A DNA stretch of 12,664 nucleotides. Source: Deltaproteobacteria bacterium (lineage in GTDB: Bacteria; Desulfobacterota; DSM-4660; Desulfatiglandales; HGW-15). The stretch is from contig JAIPEI010000059.1 in NCBI GenBank assembly GCA_021737245.1, positions 1 to 12,664 of the forward strand, written 5' to 3'. The notes under the pieces were generated by a model. The model did no database searches, was not told the origin of the DNA, and was given only the letters and a program-made list of their open reading frames with translations. The position numbers and the translations under genes are program-made. This document shows, in pieces, positions 1 through 5,917 of the stretch (the first letter of the stretch is position 1; the number at the start of each line of letters is the position of its first letter).

Positions 1-1
1 G

Positions 2-721
2 GTAATCTTTGCCGTCAACACGGGTCTCCTCATGGCCTTCATTTTCAGGAAGGAGGACGCGGATCGCACCGCCGGGGCCGTCTATCTGCCCGATGAGGAA
101 GAAAAGGGCCGCACGCTCACGCAGGAGGGGCTGTTCATGCTGACGCTGGTGCTGATCCTCATCTTCGCCGCGTTTGCCCGACCGGGCGAAGGGTCCACCG
201 GGATCTGGCCGGCGATCTTCGCGGCCAAGTGGTACATCACGGCCGGCCTCCTCGTCGTCCTGGGCTTCATGCTCAAGGACTGGTTCGTCAGGGAGGAACG
301 GGTGGACTGGGTCCAGTCGACCTGGGGGTTCATGAAGCAGATCTTTCCCCTGCTGGGGGCCGGTGTGCTCGTGGCCGGGTTCATGCTGGGCCGTCCCGGC
401 CACCCCGCGCTGATCCCGGAGCAGTACATCCAGTCCCTGGTGGGCGGGAACTCCCTCTGGGCGAACCTGTTCGCATCGATGGCCGGGGCGCTGATGTACT
501 TTGCCACCCTGACCGAGGTCCCCATTCTACAAGGCCTGCTGGGGGCCGGCATGGGCAAGGGACCGGCCCTGAGCCTGCTCTTGGCGGGCCCCGCGCTCTC
601 CCTTCCCAACATGCTGGTGATCGGCGGGGTGATGGGCGTGAAGAAGACGGCGGTGTTCTGCTCCATCGTGGTCGTCTTGAGCACCATTGCCGGGATGACG
701 TATGGGTGGATTCCGGCATGA
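2..721 (+). CDS. DUF318/UPF0718 (ArsP-like) permease, C-terminal part
   Basis: Membrane permease whose 5' end lies before the window; the frame is open from base 2 and ends with TGA at 719-721. I see a charged cytoplasmic loop (RKEDADR, then DEEEKGR) followed by several hydrophobic segments, around LTLVLILIFAAF, WYITAGLLVVLGFML, IFPLLGAGVLVAGFML, a stretch after LTEVPILQGLLGAG, and a last one near the C terminus. The motifs TEVPILQGLLGAGMGKGPA and GPALSLPNML match the second conserved repeat of the DUF318 family, which includes ArsP, an exporter of trivalent organoarsenicals, and permeases of unknown substrate. The neighbouring ACR3 and ArsC make an arsenic-related role plausible, but the substrate cannot be read from the sequence. 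The stop overlaps or abuts the next small gene, suggesting translational coupling. Confidence 0.85.
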   Translation, partial: VIFAVNTGLLMAFIFRKEDADRTAGAVYLPDEEEKGRTLTQEGLFMLTLVLILIFAAFARPGEGSTGIWPAIFAAKWYITAGLLVVLGFMLKDWFVREERVDWVQSTWGFMKQIFPLLGAGVLVAGFMLGRPGHPALIPEQYIQSLVGGNSLWANLFASMAGALMYFATLTEVPILQGLLGAGMGKGPALSLLLAGPALSLPNMLVIGGVMGVKKTAVFCSIVVVLSTIAGMTYGWIPA

Positions 722-740
722 GGCACCCGGCGGCAACGTG

Positions 741-854
741 ATGATCCTGACCTGCTCGGGCGGCTCCAACGTGGGGCAGCTCACAAACCAGGCGGCCGTG
801 GAGCTCACGAAGGAAGGGTTCGGGAAGGCCGGTGCGGGGTGTTGCTGCTCATAA
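741..854 (+). CDS. Truncated DGC-type zinc-binding mini-protein with Cys tail
   Basis: Short frame of 37 residues starting with GTG-ATG at 738-743. An in-frame ATG at 702, inside the permease gene, would give 50 residues. The product reads MILTCSGGSNVGQLTNQAA, then VELTKEGFGK, which is the hallmark N terminus of the DGC-domain 'putative zinc-binding protein' family (PF08859; CSGxSNVGQ motif). Family members normally continue for about another 80 residues through an 'MxCLAGIG' segment. Here the frame instead runs into GAGCCCS and stops at TAA 852-854, only 20 nt before the next start codon. Neither other frame restores the family sequence, so this is not a simple frameshift. It is either a remnant or a functional Cys-rich metal-binding micro-protein. 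The ribosome-binding site is weak, so expression may depend on coupling to the permease. Confidence 0.6.
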   Translation: MILTCSGGSNVGQLTNQAAVELTKEGFGKAGAGCCCS

Positions 855-874
855 AGAGGGTTCAGGAGAATCAC

Positions 875-1798
875 ATGACAAAACAGGGTTGGATGGTTGT
901 TGGAATCGCCTGCATGGTGATCGCCCTTAGCGGGGCCTCTCGAGTTTGCGCCGGCGAGCAAGGGCGTCCGACGGTCGAGCAGGCCTACCCGGTGTTGGCC
1001 TCCGGCATCCTCAAGAAGGCGGTCCTGGTGGAGATGGACCCTGGGATACTGCTCACCTCCGAAGGGGTGGAAATCAAGGCATCCCGCATTACCGAGGCCG
1101 TGGAAACGGCCGATCCCAGAGTGAAGGAGGAGCTCGAGAAAAACCGCTTCTTTCTGCTGGAGCAGGAGACCGTGAAGGCCATTCTCGTCCAGGAGACCGC
1201 GTCAGCCGGGGAGGTCCAAGAGGGCCTTTCAGAAACAGAGGCCATCCAGGCTTATCTGGGCCGTAAGTTCAGTGACATCCAGGTGTCGGACGAGGAGGCA
1301 AAGACCTTTTATGAAGCCAACAAGGCCATGATGGGGGAAATGTCCTTCCAGCAGGTGAAGGACGCCGTCAAGGAGGTCCTCGCCCGGCAGAAGAGGCAGG
1401 AAGCCGTGGCTTCCTATCTTCAGGGCCTGGGCGGGAACAGGGAGATTCGAGTCAACCGGGACTGGGTCGAGGCCCAGCACGCCCTGGAAACGGACAACCC
1501 GGTGGACCGGGCTCGAAGGTCCGGGAAGCCCACCATGGTGGAGTTCGGGGCCGAGGGCTGTGTTCCGTGCGACATGATGCAGCCCATCCTGGATCGCCTC
1601 CGGAAGAAGTATCCCGAAGAGCTCAACGTGGTGTTCATCCACGTCGGCGAGAGCCGGGTCCTCGGGGCCCGTTTCGGCATCCAGTCGATTCCGGTCCAGG
1701 TCTTCTACGACGAAAACGGCAACGAGGTGTTTCGGCACGTGGGGTTCTACGCGGAACCCGAGGTCCTGAAGCAGCTCGCCAAGCTGGGAGTGGAGTAA
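875..1798 (+). CDS. Exported SurA-like/thioredoxin fusion protein
   Basis: A 307-residue protein. I chose ATG 875 because AGGAG at 864-868 lies at ideal distance; the GTG at 839 has no such site. Residues 1-27 form a signal peptide (hydrophobic core MVVGIACMVIALSG, then a small-residue cleavage zone near VCAG). Residues about 35-190 are helical and resemble the chaperone part of SurA/parvulin-type proteins (VSDEEAKTFYEANK, then SFQQVKDAVKEVL) without a visible prolyl-isomerase domain. Residues about 215-307 are a thioredoxin fold with the active site C229-V-P-C232 and the cis-proline segment SIPVQVF (Pro273). It is probably a periplasmic thiol oxidoreductase fed by the CcdA-like protein two genes downstream. 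The stop codon is directly followed by the next ATG, so the two thioredoxin genes are coupled. The substrate is unknown. Confidence 0.85.
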   Translation: MTKQGWMVVGIACMVIALSGASRVCAGEQGRPTVEQAYPVLASGILKKAVLVEMDPGILLTSEGVEIKASRITEAVETADPRVKEELEKNRFFLLEQETVKAILVQETASAGEVQEGLSETEAIQAYLGRKFSDIQVSDEEAKTFYEANKAMMGEMSFQQVKDAVKEVLARQKRQEAVASYLQGLGGNREIRVNRDWVEAQHALETDNPVDRARRSGKPTMVEFGAEGCVPCDMMQPILDRLRKKYPEELNVVFIHVGESRVLGARFGIQSIPVQVFYDENGNEVFRHVGFYAEPEVLKQLAKLGVE

Positions 1799-2218
1799 AT
1801 GAAAAAGAGCACGACGACCCTTGTGCTGGGAGCGATTGCGCTGGCCCTGATCGCTGGCGTGTTCTGGTCCCGGCTTTCCGGCGCCCCGTCCGAAGCGACC
1901 CCGACGGCGAACCATGCATCCGGGGAGATTCCCGTCAAGGGCATGCCCACCATGCTGGACCTGGGCGCAGACCAGTGCATGCCCTGCAAGATGATGGTGC
2001 CGGTGCTGGAAAAGGTGGAGAAGAAGTACAAGGGCAAGGCGGCGATCGTTTTCATCGACGTGTGGAAGGACAAGGCACCGGCGAAGCGGTTCGGCATCCG
2101 GGCCATTCCCACGCAGATCTTTTTCGACGAGCAAGGCAAGGAGGTCTATCGACACGTTGGGTTCATGAGCGAGGCGGACATCGACAAGGTGTTTCACAGG
2201 ATGGGTGTGAGCTCTTGA
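1799..2218 (+). CDS. Membrane-anchored thioredoxin-family protein
   Basis: A 139-residue protein starting immediately after the TAA of the previous gene; GGAG within the last codons of that gene provides the ribosome-binding site. Residues 5-24 (TTTLVLGAIALALIAGVFW) are a signal anchor, followed by a low-complexity linker (about 28-48). A thioredoxin domain fills the rest: active site C60-M-P-C63, KMMVPVLEKVEKKY helix, and the cis-proline segment AIPTQIFFDE (Pro104). The C-terminal part (EVYRHVGFMSEADIDKV) closely parallels the end of the upstream fusion protein (EVFRHVGFYAEPEVLKQ), so the two thioredoxin domains are likely paralogues. With CcdA encoded next, the simplest role is carrying electrons on the outer face of the membrane. 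Confidence 0.88.
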   Translation: MKKSTTTLVLGAIALALIAGVFWSRLSGAPSEATPTANHASGEIPVKGMPTMLDLGADQCMPCKMMVPVLEKVEKKYKGKAAIVFIDVWKDKAPAKRFGIRAIPTQIFFDEQGKEVYRHVGFMSEADIDKVFHRMGVSS

Positions 2219-2232
2219 AAAGGAGAACGTGA

Positions 2233-2943
2233 ATGCTCGAAAGCCTTTTTCTGACCGTGAACTCATGGATTGCCGGGGGCACGGCCATCGCGGCGCTGGG
2301 CTGCTTTTTGTGGGGAATGATCAGCGTGGTGTTCAGCCCCTGCCACCTGGCGTCCATTCCCCTGATCGTGGCCTACGTGGGCGGCCAGCAGACGATCCTC
2401 AAGCCGAGGGAGGCGGGGTTCTACTCCGTGGCCTTTACCACCGGTCTTTTCATCACCATCGCCCTCATCGGCATCGTATGCGCCCTGCTCGGCCGCATGC
2501 TGGGCGATGTGGGCACCTACTGGCAGGTCCTGGTCGGACTGGTCCTGATCTGGGTGGCCCTGGGCATGCTCGGCGTCGAGAAATGCTCCATGTCGGGCAG
2601 CCTCCTCTATCGACTCAATCTGAGAGGTCCTCTGGGCGCGTTCGGGCTCGGGCTGGCCTACGGCGTCCTTTCGGGGTCCTGCACCTTCGGGTTCATCGCC
2701 CCGATCCTGGCCCTCATCACGATTCAGGAGAAGGTCGCCACGGGAATCCTGTTCATCCTTCTCTTCGCCGTCGGCCACTGCCTGCCCATTGTGCTGGCCG
2801 GGAGCTCGACCGCCGCGGTGAAGAGGGTCATGGAGAACAGCGCCTGGCAGGGAGCGGGGAACTGGTTTCGAAAAGGCGCGGGTGTGATCATTGTTCTCCT
2901 GGGCGCGTATTTTGTCATCAATCCGTTCGTCTCCGCTGCATAG
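2233..2943 (+). CDS. ccdA: CcdA-family transmembrane electron-transfer protein
   Basis: A 236-residue membrane protein with about six hydrophobic segments, the usual size for CcdA, the short relative of the DsbD membrane domain. The two redox cysteines of the family are present in their conserved settings: C37 in FSPCHLASIPL and C150 in LSGSCTFGFIAP. CcdA passes electrons from cytoplasmic thioredoxin to thiol proteins outside the membrane. The start at ATG 2233 follows AGGAGA at 2221-2226. Its position just after two exported thioredoxin genes, and before Fe-S and efflux genes rather than cytochrome c genes, suggests it serves the thiol relay of this cluster rather than cytochrome maturation. 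Its family is well supported; its partner is inferred from context. Confidence 0.9.
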   Translation: MLESLFLTVNSWIAGGTAIAALGCFLWGMISVVFSPCHLASIPLIVAYVGGQQTILKPREAGFYSVAFTTGLFITIALIGIVCALLGRMLGDVGTYWQVLVGLVLIWVALGMLGVEKCSMSGSLLYRLNLRGPLGAFGLGLAYGVLSGSCTFGFIAPILALITIQEKVATGILFILLFAVGHCLPIVLAGSSTAAVKRVMENSAWQGAGNWFRKGAGVIIVLLGAYFVINPFVSAA

Positions 2944-2963
2944 GAGGAACGAGGGGCAAGGGC

Positions 2964-3488
2964 ATGCTGCTCAAAGGATACACCAAGGAGATCTTCAGGC
3001 CGGAGTGCAACCCCGGCTTTCAGTCCGTCCACTGCATGGCCCACCTGGAGCAGGACATCACGGAGGTGCTTCCCTACCTGAATGCGGTTCTGGGAGGCTT
3101 CGAGTATTTGGAGGATCCGCCGGCCGTGACCTTCCGGGTGCACGGCAAGATCATCGGGGTCCATCCCCGGAAGATTGCGATCAATGCCCTTAAGGACGAG
3201 GAGGAGGCCGATAAGATCCTGGAGTGGCTCAAGCGGGAGATCAACGACGCCTGGGAGAGGAGGAGCGAGATCGTCCCCTCGACCGAGGGGGCTCCGAAGC
3301 CCAAGGTCTTTGAGATCCTGAAATGCCTTCCGAGGACCAACTGCCGGGAGTGCGGGCAGCCCACCTGCATGGTGTTCGCGGTCAGGGTGGCGGAGGGCGC
3401 CAAGGGGCCGGAGGACTGTCCCCGGCTTTCCGAAGAGGACGGAAGCCGGCTTCGGGACTATCTGGAGCCGTTTGCGCTGGATGAGTAG
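2964..3488 (+). CDS. Fe-S cluster protein with PF04060-type 4Fe-4S motif
   Basis: A 174-residue soluble protein. ATG 2964 is preceded by GAGGGG at 2951-2956; translation could extend further upstream in frame but lacks such a site. Residues 121-152 carry C127-x2-C130-x4-C135-x16-C152, the four-cysteine spacing of the 4Fe-4S domain (PF04060) found in RnfB and in the CO dehydrogenase/acetyl-CoA synthase corrinoid subunit. An extra Cys lies at 121. The first 105 residues form a separate domain with two more cysteines (ECNPGFQSVHC) that I do not recognise by name. It lies 20 nt after ccdA and appears to be part of the same transcript. It is likely a low-potential electron carrier or scaffold for the redox system; no catalytic residues are visible. 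Confidence 0.8.
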   Translation: MLLKGYTKEIFRPECNPGFQSVHCMAHLEQDITEVLPYLNAVLGGFEYLEDPPAVTFRVHGKIIGVHPRKIAINALKDEEEADKILEWLKREINDAWERRSEIVPSTEGAPKPKVFEILKCLPRTNCRECGQPTCMVFAVRVAEGAKGPEDCPRLSEEDGSRLRDYLEPFALDE

Positions 3489-3592
3489 TCGCTCGAGCAA
3501 GCCCCTGCGCGCTGCGTTGATGTGCGGATCCGGCCCGTGAAAGCTGAGCAAACCGAGCAAAGGTGAACGCGGTTCGGCTCGAAAGGTTCATC

Positions 3593-3811
3593 GTGAAGAG
3601 TGAAATCATCTGTTATTGCTTCGGGTACACAGTGGACGACGTCCGGGATGATGTCTCGAAAAACGGACGGTCCCTGATCGCGGAAAGGATATCGGCCGCG
3701 AAAAAGGCCGGCCGATGTGAGTGTGCCATCAGGAATCCAACAGGAAGGTGATGCCTCCCGGACGTTCACCGGGTGGTGAACGACGCGCAGGACATCAAAA
3801 GGATCCTATAG
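3593..3811 (+). CDS. CopZ-N-terminal-like [2Fe-2S] protein with in-frame UGA (Sec53)
   Basis: Read through the UGA at 3749-3751, this frame encodes 72 residues. The start is GTG 3593 with GAAAGG at 3581-3586; a GTG at 3563 lacks a site. The cysteine pattern is C7-x-C9, C42-x-C44 and then U53-C54, in the sequence GRUCLPDVHRVV. This is the pattern of the BFD/[2Fe-2S] domain seen at the N terminus of CopZ-type copper chaperones, where a Cys-Cys pair stands in the U-C position after a Gly-rich turn. Without readthrough the product would stop right before its last metal ligands; with it, 19 more codons lead to TAG 3809, which overlaps the ribosome-binding site of the next gene. A perfect hairpin follows the UGA (see the SECIS entry). 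Function in metal or electron transfer is inferred. Confidence 0.8.
3763..3782 (+). promoter_or_regulatory. Candidate bacterial SECIS hairpin for the CopZ-like gene
   Basis: The arms CGTTCACC (3763-3770) and GGTGAACG (3775-3782) pair over 8 bp without mismatch around the loop GGGT. The apical loop begins 19 nt after the UGA at 3749-3751 and starts with G. This fits the known bacterial SECIS rules: a stem-loop just inside the coding region, loop about 16-37 nt from the UGA, and a G in the first two loop bases. It would recruit SelB with Sec-tRNA. No folding energy was computed. Confidence 0.65.
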
Positions 3812-3826
3812 GAAGGGAAATCCGAC

Positions 3827-4522
3827 ATGAAGAAATTGAGGTTTGCCGGCTGCCTGACTCTTGGCCTTTTCATGACCCTTTCCGGGTACGCCTCATCTCA
3901 AGACAAGATCAAGGCACCCCGTCTGGCCCTGAGCGAAGAGGTGTACGACTTTGGAGAGGTCAGGGAGGGGGAACGGATCGCACACGATTTTATCGTAAGG
4001 AACAGCGGGAGCGTGCCCCTGGAGATCAAAAAGGTCTCCCCCGGCTGAGGCTGCTCTGTGGCCTCCTATGACAGGACCATCCCCCCCGGCGGGGAGGGAA
4101 AGATCACGGTGACCGTCAACACGGAGGGGTACGAGGGAAGCATCTACAAGACCGCCTCCGTTCATACCAACGACCCCTTGAAGTCCCGGTTCAACCTGGG
4201 GGTCAAGGCGTTCGTCCGGGTTCCCATCACCGTCTCCCCACGCTTTGTGGTTCTTCGGGGCAAGGCGGATCAGGAGCTCTCGCTGAACGTGAAGATCGAG
4301 GCGGGACTCGAGAAACCCCTGATCATCGAAGCGGATCGTTCCAGGCTGGAAGGCAGGGTCCGGTATGAGATTCATGAGGTCGAAAAGGGCCGGGCCTACC
4401 TGATCCGGTTCACCAGCGTGCCGGGAGAACCGGGTCGGTTTTCAGGCTTTCTCAACCTGACCACCAGTTATGAAGAAAAGCCGTTGCTCAATATTCGAAT
4501 CAGGGCGGATCTCAGGGAGTAA
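3827..4522 (+). CDS. Exported DUF1573 protein with in-frame UGA (Sec74)
   Basis: Two open stretches in one frame (3827-4048 and 4049-4522) are separated only by UGA 4046-4048 and together encode 231 residues. Residues 1-24 are a signal peptide (LTLGLFMTLSGYASS), so the protein is exported. DUF1573 domains carry a conserved 'CGC' motif after a 'KVxPS'-like strand; here it reads KVSPG-U74-G-C76-SVASYD, followed by the typical TIPPGGEGKITV. The UGA thus exactly replaces the first Cys of the motif. The ATG at 3827 has GGAAGGG 9 nt upstream, and the second stretch has no plausible start or ribosome site of its own. The C-terminal part (about residues 125-231) looks like a further beta-sandwich domain. 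Probable role: periplasmic redox or metalloid-binding partner of the thioredoxins, by inference. Confidence 0.85.
4055..4080 (+). promoter_or_regulatory. Possible SECIS region for the DUF1573 gene
   Basis: Two alternative hairpins can form after UGA 4046-4048. One pairs CTGT (4056-4059) with ACAG (4071-4074) around an 11-nt loop starting GG, only 11 nt after the UGA. The other pairs TGG (4059-4061) and TCCT (4064-4067) with AGGACCA (4073-4079), with a CC bulge and loop ATGAC, 19 nt after the UGA. Neither meets all the usual SECIS rules, so this site is less convincing than those at 3763 and 6030. Confidence 0.35.
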
Positions 4523-4543
4523 GGAGGAAAGGATCCTCAGAAA

Positions 4544-4642
4544 ATGATGGGCGAAATGATGCCTTTCTGTATGACCATGATGAAATCAAAAGGCATGGAT
4601 ATGGAGAGGATGCGTACCATGATGAAAGGCATGATGGAGTAA
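4544..4642 (+). CDS. Methionine-rich micro-protein (32 aa)
   Basis: ATG 4544 to TAA 4640-4642 encodes 32 residues, 14 of them Met, with one Cys (MPFCMTMMK) and spaced MxxMM/MMxxMM patterns (for example GMDMERMRTMMKGMME). It sits alone between the DUF1573 and acr3 genes. AAGGAGG at 4521-4527 and AAAGGA at 4528-4533 lie upstream; the second is well placed. Clustered Met residues with a Cys are typical of soft-metal binding, such as Cu(I) or Ag(I), and an amphipathic helix is also possible. I do not recognise a named family. A chance frame cannot be excluded at this length, but the composition is very unlike its GC-rich surroundings. Confidence 0.55.
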   Translation: MMGEMMPFCMTMMKSKGMDMERMRTMMKGMME

Positions 4643-4744
4643 CGGCAAGGCCGAAACAACGTGAGGTGGGCTGGTGCCTGTTGCACGGGTTGCGTCTATA
4701 AAGGCATTTGTCCGGGACGAGATGGACCAAAGGGAGAAAACAAG

Positions 4745-5836
4745 ATGACGGACTCGACCATCAAGAGATTGAGCTTCCTGGACCGCTTTCTCACCCTGTG
4801 GATCTTCCTGGCCATGGCGGTGGGCGTGATCGGCGGTTATCTGTACCCCGGCGTGCGGGACTTCATCCATATCTTCCAGGTGGGCACCACCAACATCCCC
4901 ATCGCCGTCGGCCTGATCCTGATGATGTACCCGCCGTTGGCCAAGGTGCGCTACGAAAAGCTGGGGTTTGTGTTTCGAGACGTGAAGATCCTCGGCTTGT
5001 CCCTCGTCCAGAACTGGATCATCGGCCCGATCCTGATGTTCCTGCTGGCCATCGCCTTTCTCTCGGGCTACCACGAGTACATGGTGGGGCTGATCATGAT
5101 CGGCCTGGCCCGCTGCATCGCCATGGTCCTGGTCTGGAACGACCTGGCCAAGGGGGACGCCGAGTACTGCGCCGGGCTGGTGGCCTTCAACTCGATTTTT
5201 CAGGTGCTGTTCTTCTCGGTCTACGCCTGGTTCTTCATCACCATTCTGCCGGGATGGTTCGGGCTCGAGGGCTCGGCCGTGGACGTGACCATCGGGCAGA
5301 TCGCCGAGAGCGTCTTCATCTACCTCGGCATCCCGTTCATCGCGGGCTTGATCACCCGCATCATCGGGCTCAAGACCAAGGGGGAGCAGTGGTACCATGA
5401 CCGCTTCATCCCCAGGATCAGCCCCATCACGCTGATCGCCCTGCTGTTCACCATCGTCGTCATGTTTTCCCTGAAGGGCGAGTACATCGTCAAGCTGCCC
5501 CTGGACGTGGTGCGCATCGCCGTTCCGCTGTGCATCTACTTCCTGGTCATGTTTCTGATCACCTTTTTCATGTCCATGAAGTTCAAGGCCACCTATGAGC
5601 AGACCACCACGCTCTCCTTCACGGCCGCTTCCAACAACTTCGAGCTGGCCATTGCCGTGGCTGTCGCCGTGTTCGGGATCAACTCAGGCGAGGCCTTTGC
5701 CGCGGTGATCGGTCCCCTGGTGGAGGTGCCGGTGCTCATCTCCCTGGTGAACGTGGCCCTGTGGCTCAAGCGCAGGTACTTTCCCTATGCGGTGGAGACC
5801 CCCACCGGGATCTGCCACCTGACGTGCGAGCCTTGA
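4745..5836 (+). CDS. acr3: ACR3-family arsenite efflux permease
   Basis: A 363-residue integral membrane protein, the normal length for ACR3, with about ten hydrophobic segments. Signature stretches are easy to recognise: LARCIAMVLVWNDLAKGD with the essential Cys124 in the fourth membrane segment, FNSIFQVLFFSVYAW, ASNNFELAIAVAVAVFG (about 295-311) and GPLVEVPVLISLV with the conserved Glu327. It exports As(III) from the cytoplasm using the proton gradient, completing detoxification after ArsC reduces arsenate. ATG 4745 follows AGGGAGA at good spacing and matches the usual family N terminus (STIKRLSFLDRFLTLWI). The frame is open back to the TAA at 4640, with a GTG at 4661 that would add a Cys-rich leader. 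A strong inverted repeat follows the stop. Confidence 0.95.
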   Translation: MTDSTIKRLSFLDRFLTLWIFLAMAVGVIGGYLYPGVRDFIHIFQVGTTNIPIAVGLILMMYPPLAKVRYEKLGFVFRDVKILGLSLVQNWIIGPILMFLLAIAFLSGYHEYMVGLIMIGLARCIAMVLVWNDLAKGDAEYCAGLVAFNSIFQVLFFSVYAWFFITILPGWFGLEGSAVDVTIGQIAESVFIYLGIPFIAGLITRIIGLKTKGEQWYHDRFIPRISPITLIALLFTIVVMFSLKGEYIVKLPLDVVRIAVPLCIYFLVMFLITFFMSMKFKATYEQTTTLSFTAASNNFELAIAVAVAVFGINSGEAFAAVIGPLVEVPVLISLVNVALWLKRRYFPYAVETPTGICHLTCEP

Positions 5837-5837
5837 G

Positions 5838-5884
5838 CCGGGCCGCCGGACGATCCCCCGGGGCCGAAGGCCATGGCGGCCCGG
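5838..5884. repeat. GC-rich inverted repeat after acr3
   Basis: CCGGGCCGCC (5838-5847) and GGCGGCCCGG (5875-5884) are perfect 10-bp inverted arms around 27 nt that themselves contain GGCC-GAA-GGCC. The structure starts 2 nt after the acr3 stop and ends before the ribosome-binding site of the next gene. There is no following T tract, so it is not a classical terminator. An mRNA-stabilising or processing element within the operon is possible. Confidence 0.45.
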
Positions 5885-5917
5885 GCGGAAGATTGAGCGT
5901 TCTCGAGGAGGTGCAAC

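Noticed and set aside
719..740. UGA at the end of the permease as another Sec codon
   Set aside because: The frame after it reads GTRRQRDDPDLL with no Cys motif, and permeases of this family end at about this point.
3489..3592. UGA-Cys like string (CGT TGA TGT) upstream of the CopZ-like gene
   Set aside because: It has no start codon or ribosome site, several UGAs follow close together, and no motif is recognisable; treated as intergenic.
5834..5836. UGA at the end of acr3 as a Sec codon
   Set aside because: ACR3 is complete at 363 residues and the downstream frame is a Pro/Gly-rich GC stretch without family similarity.
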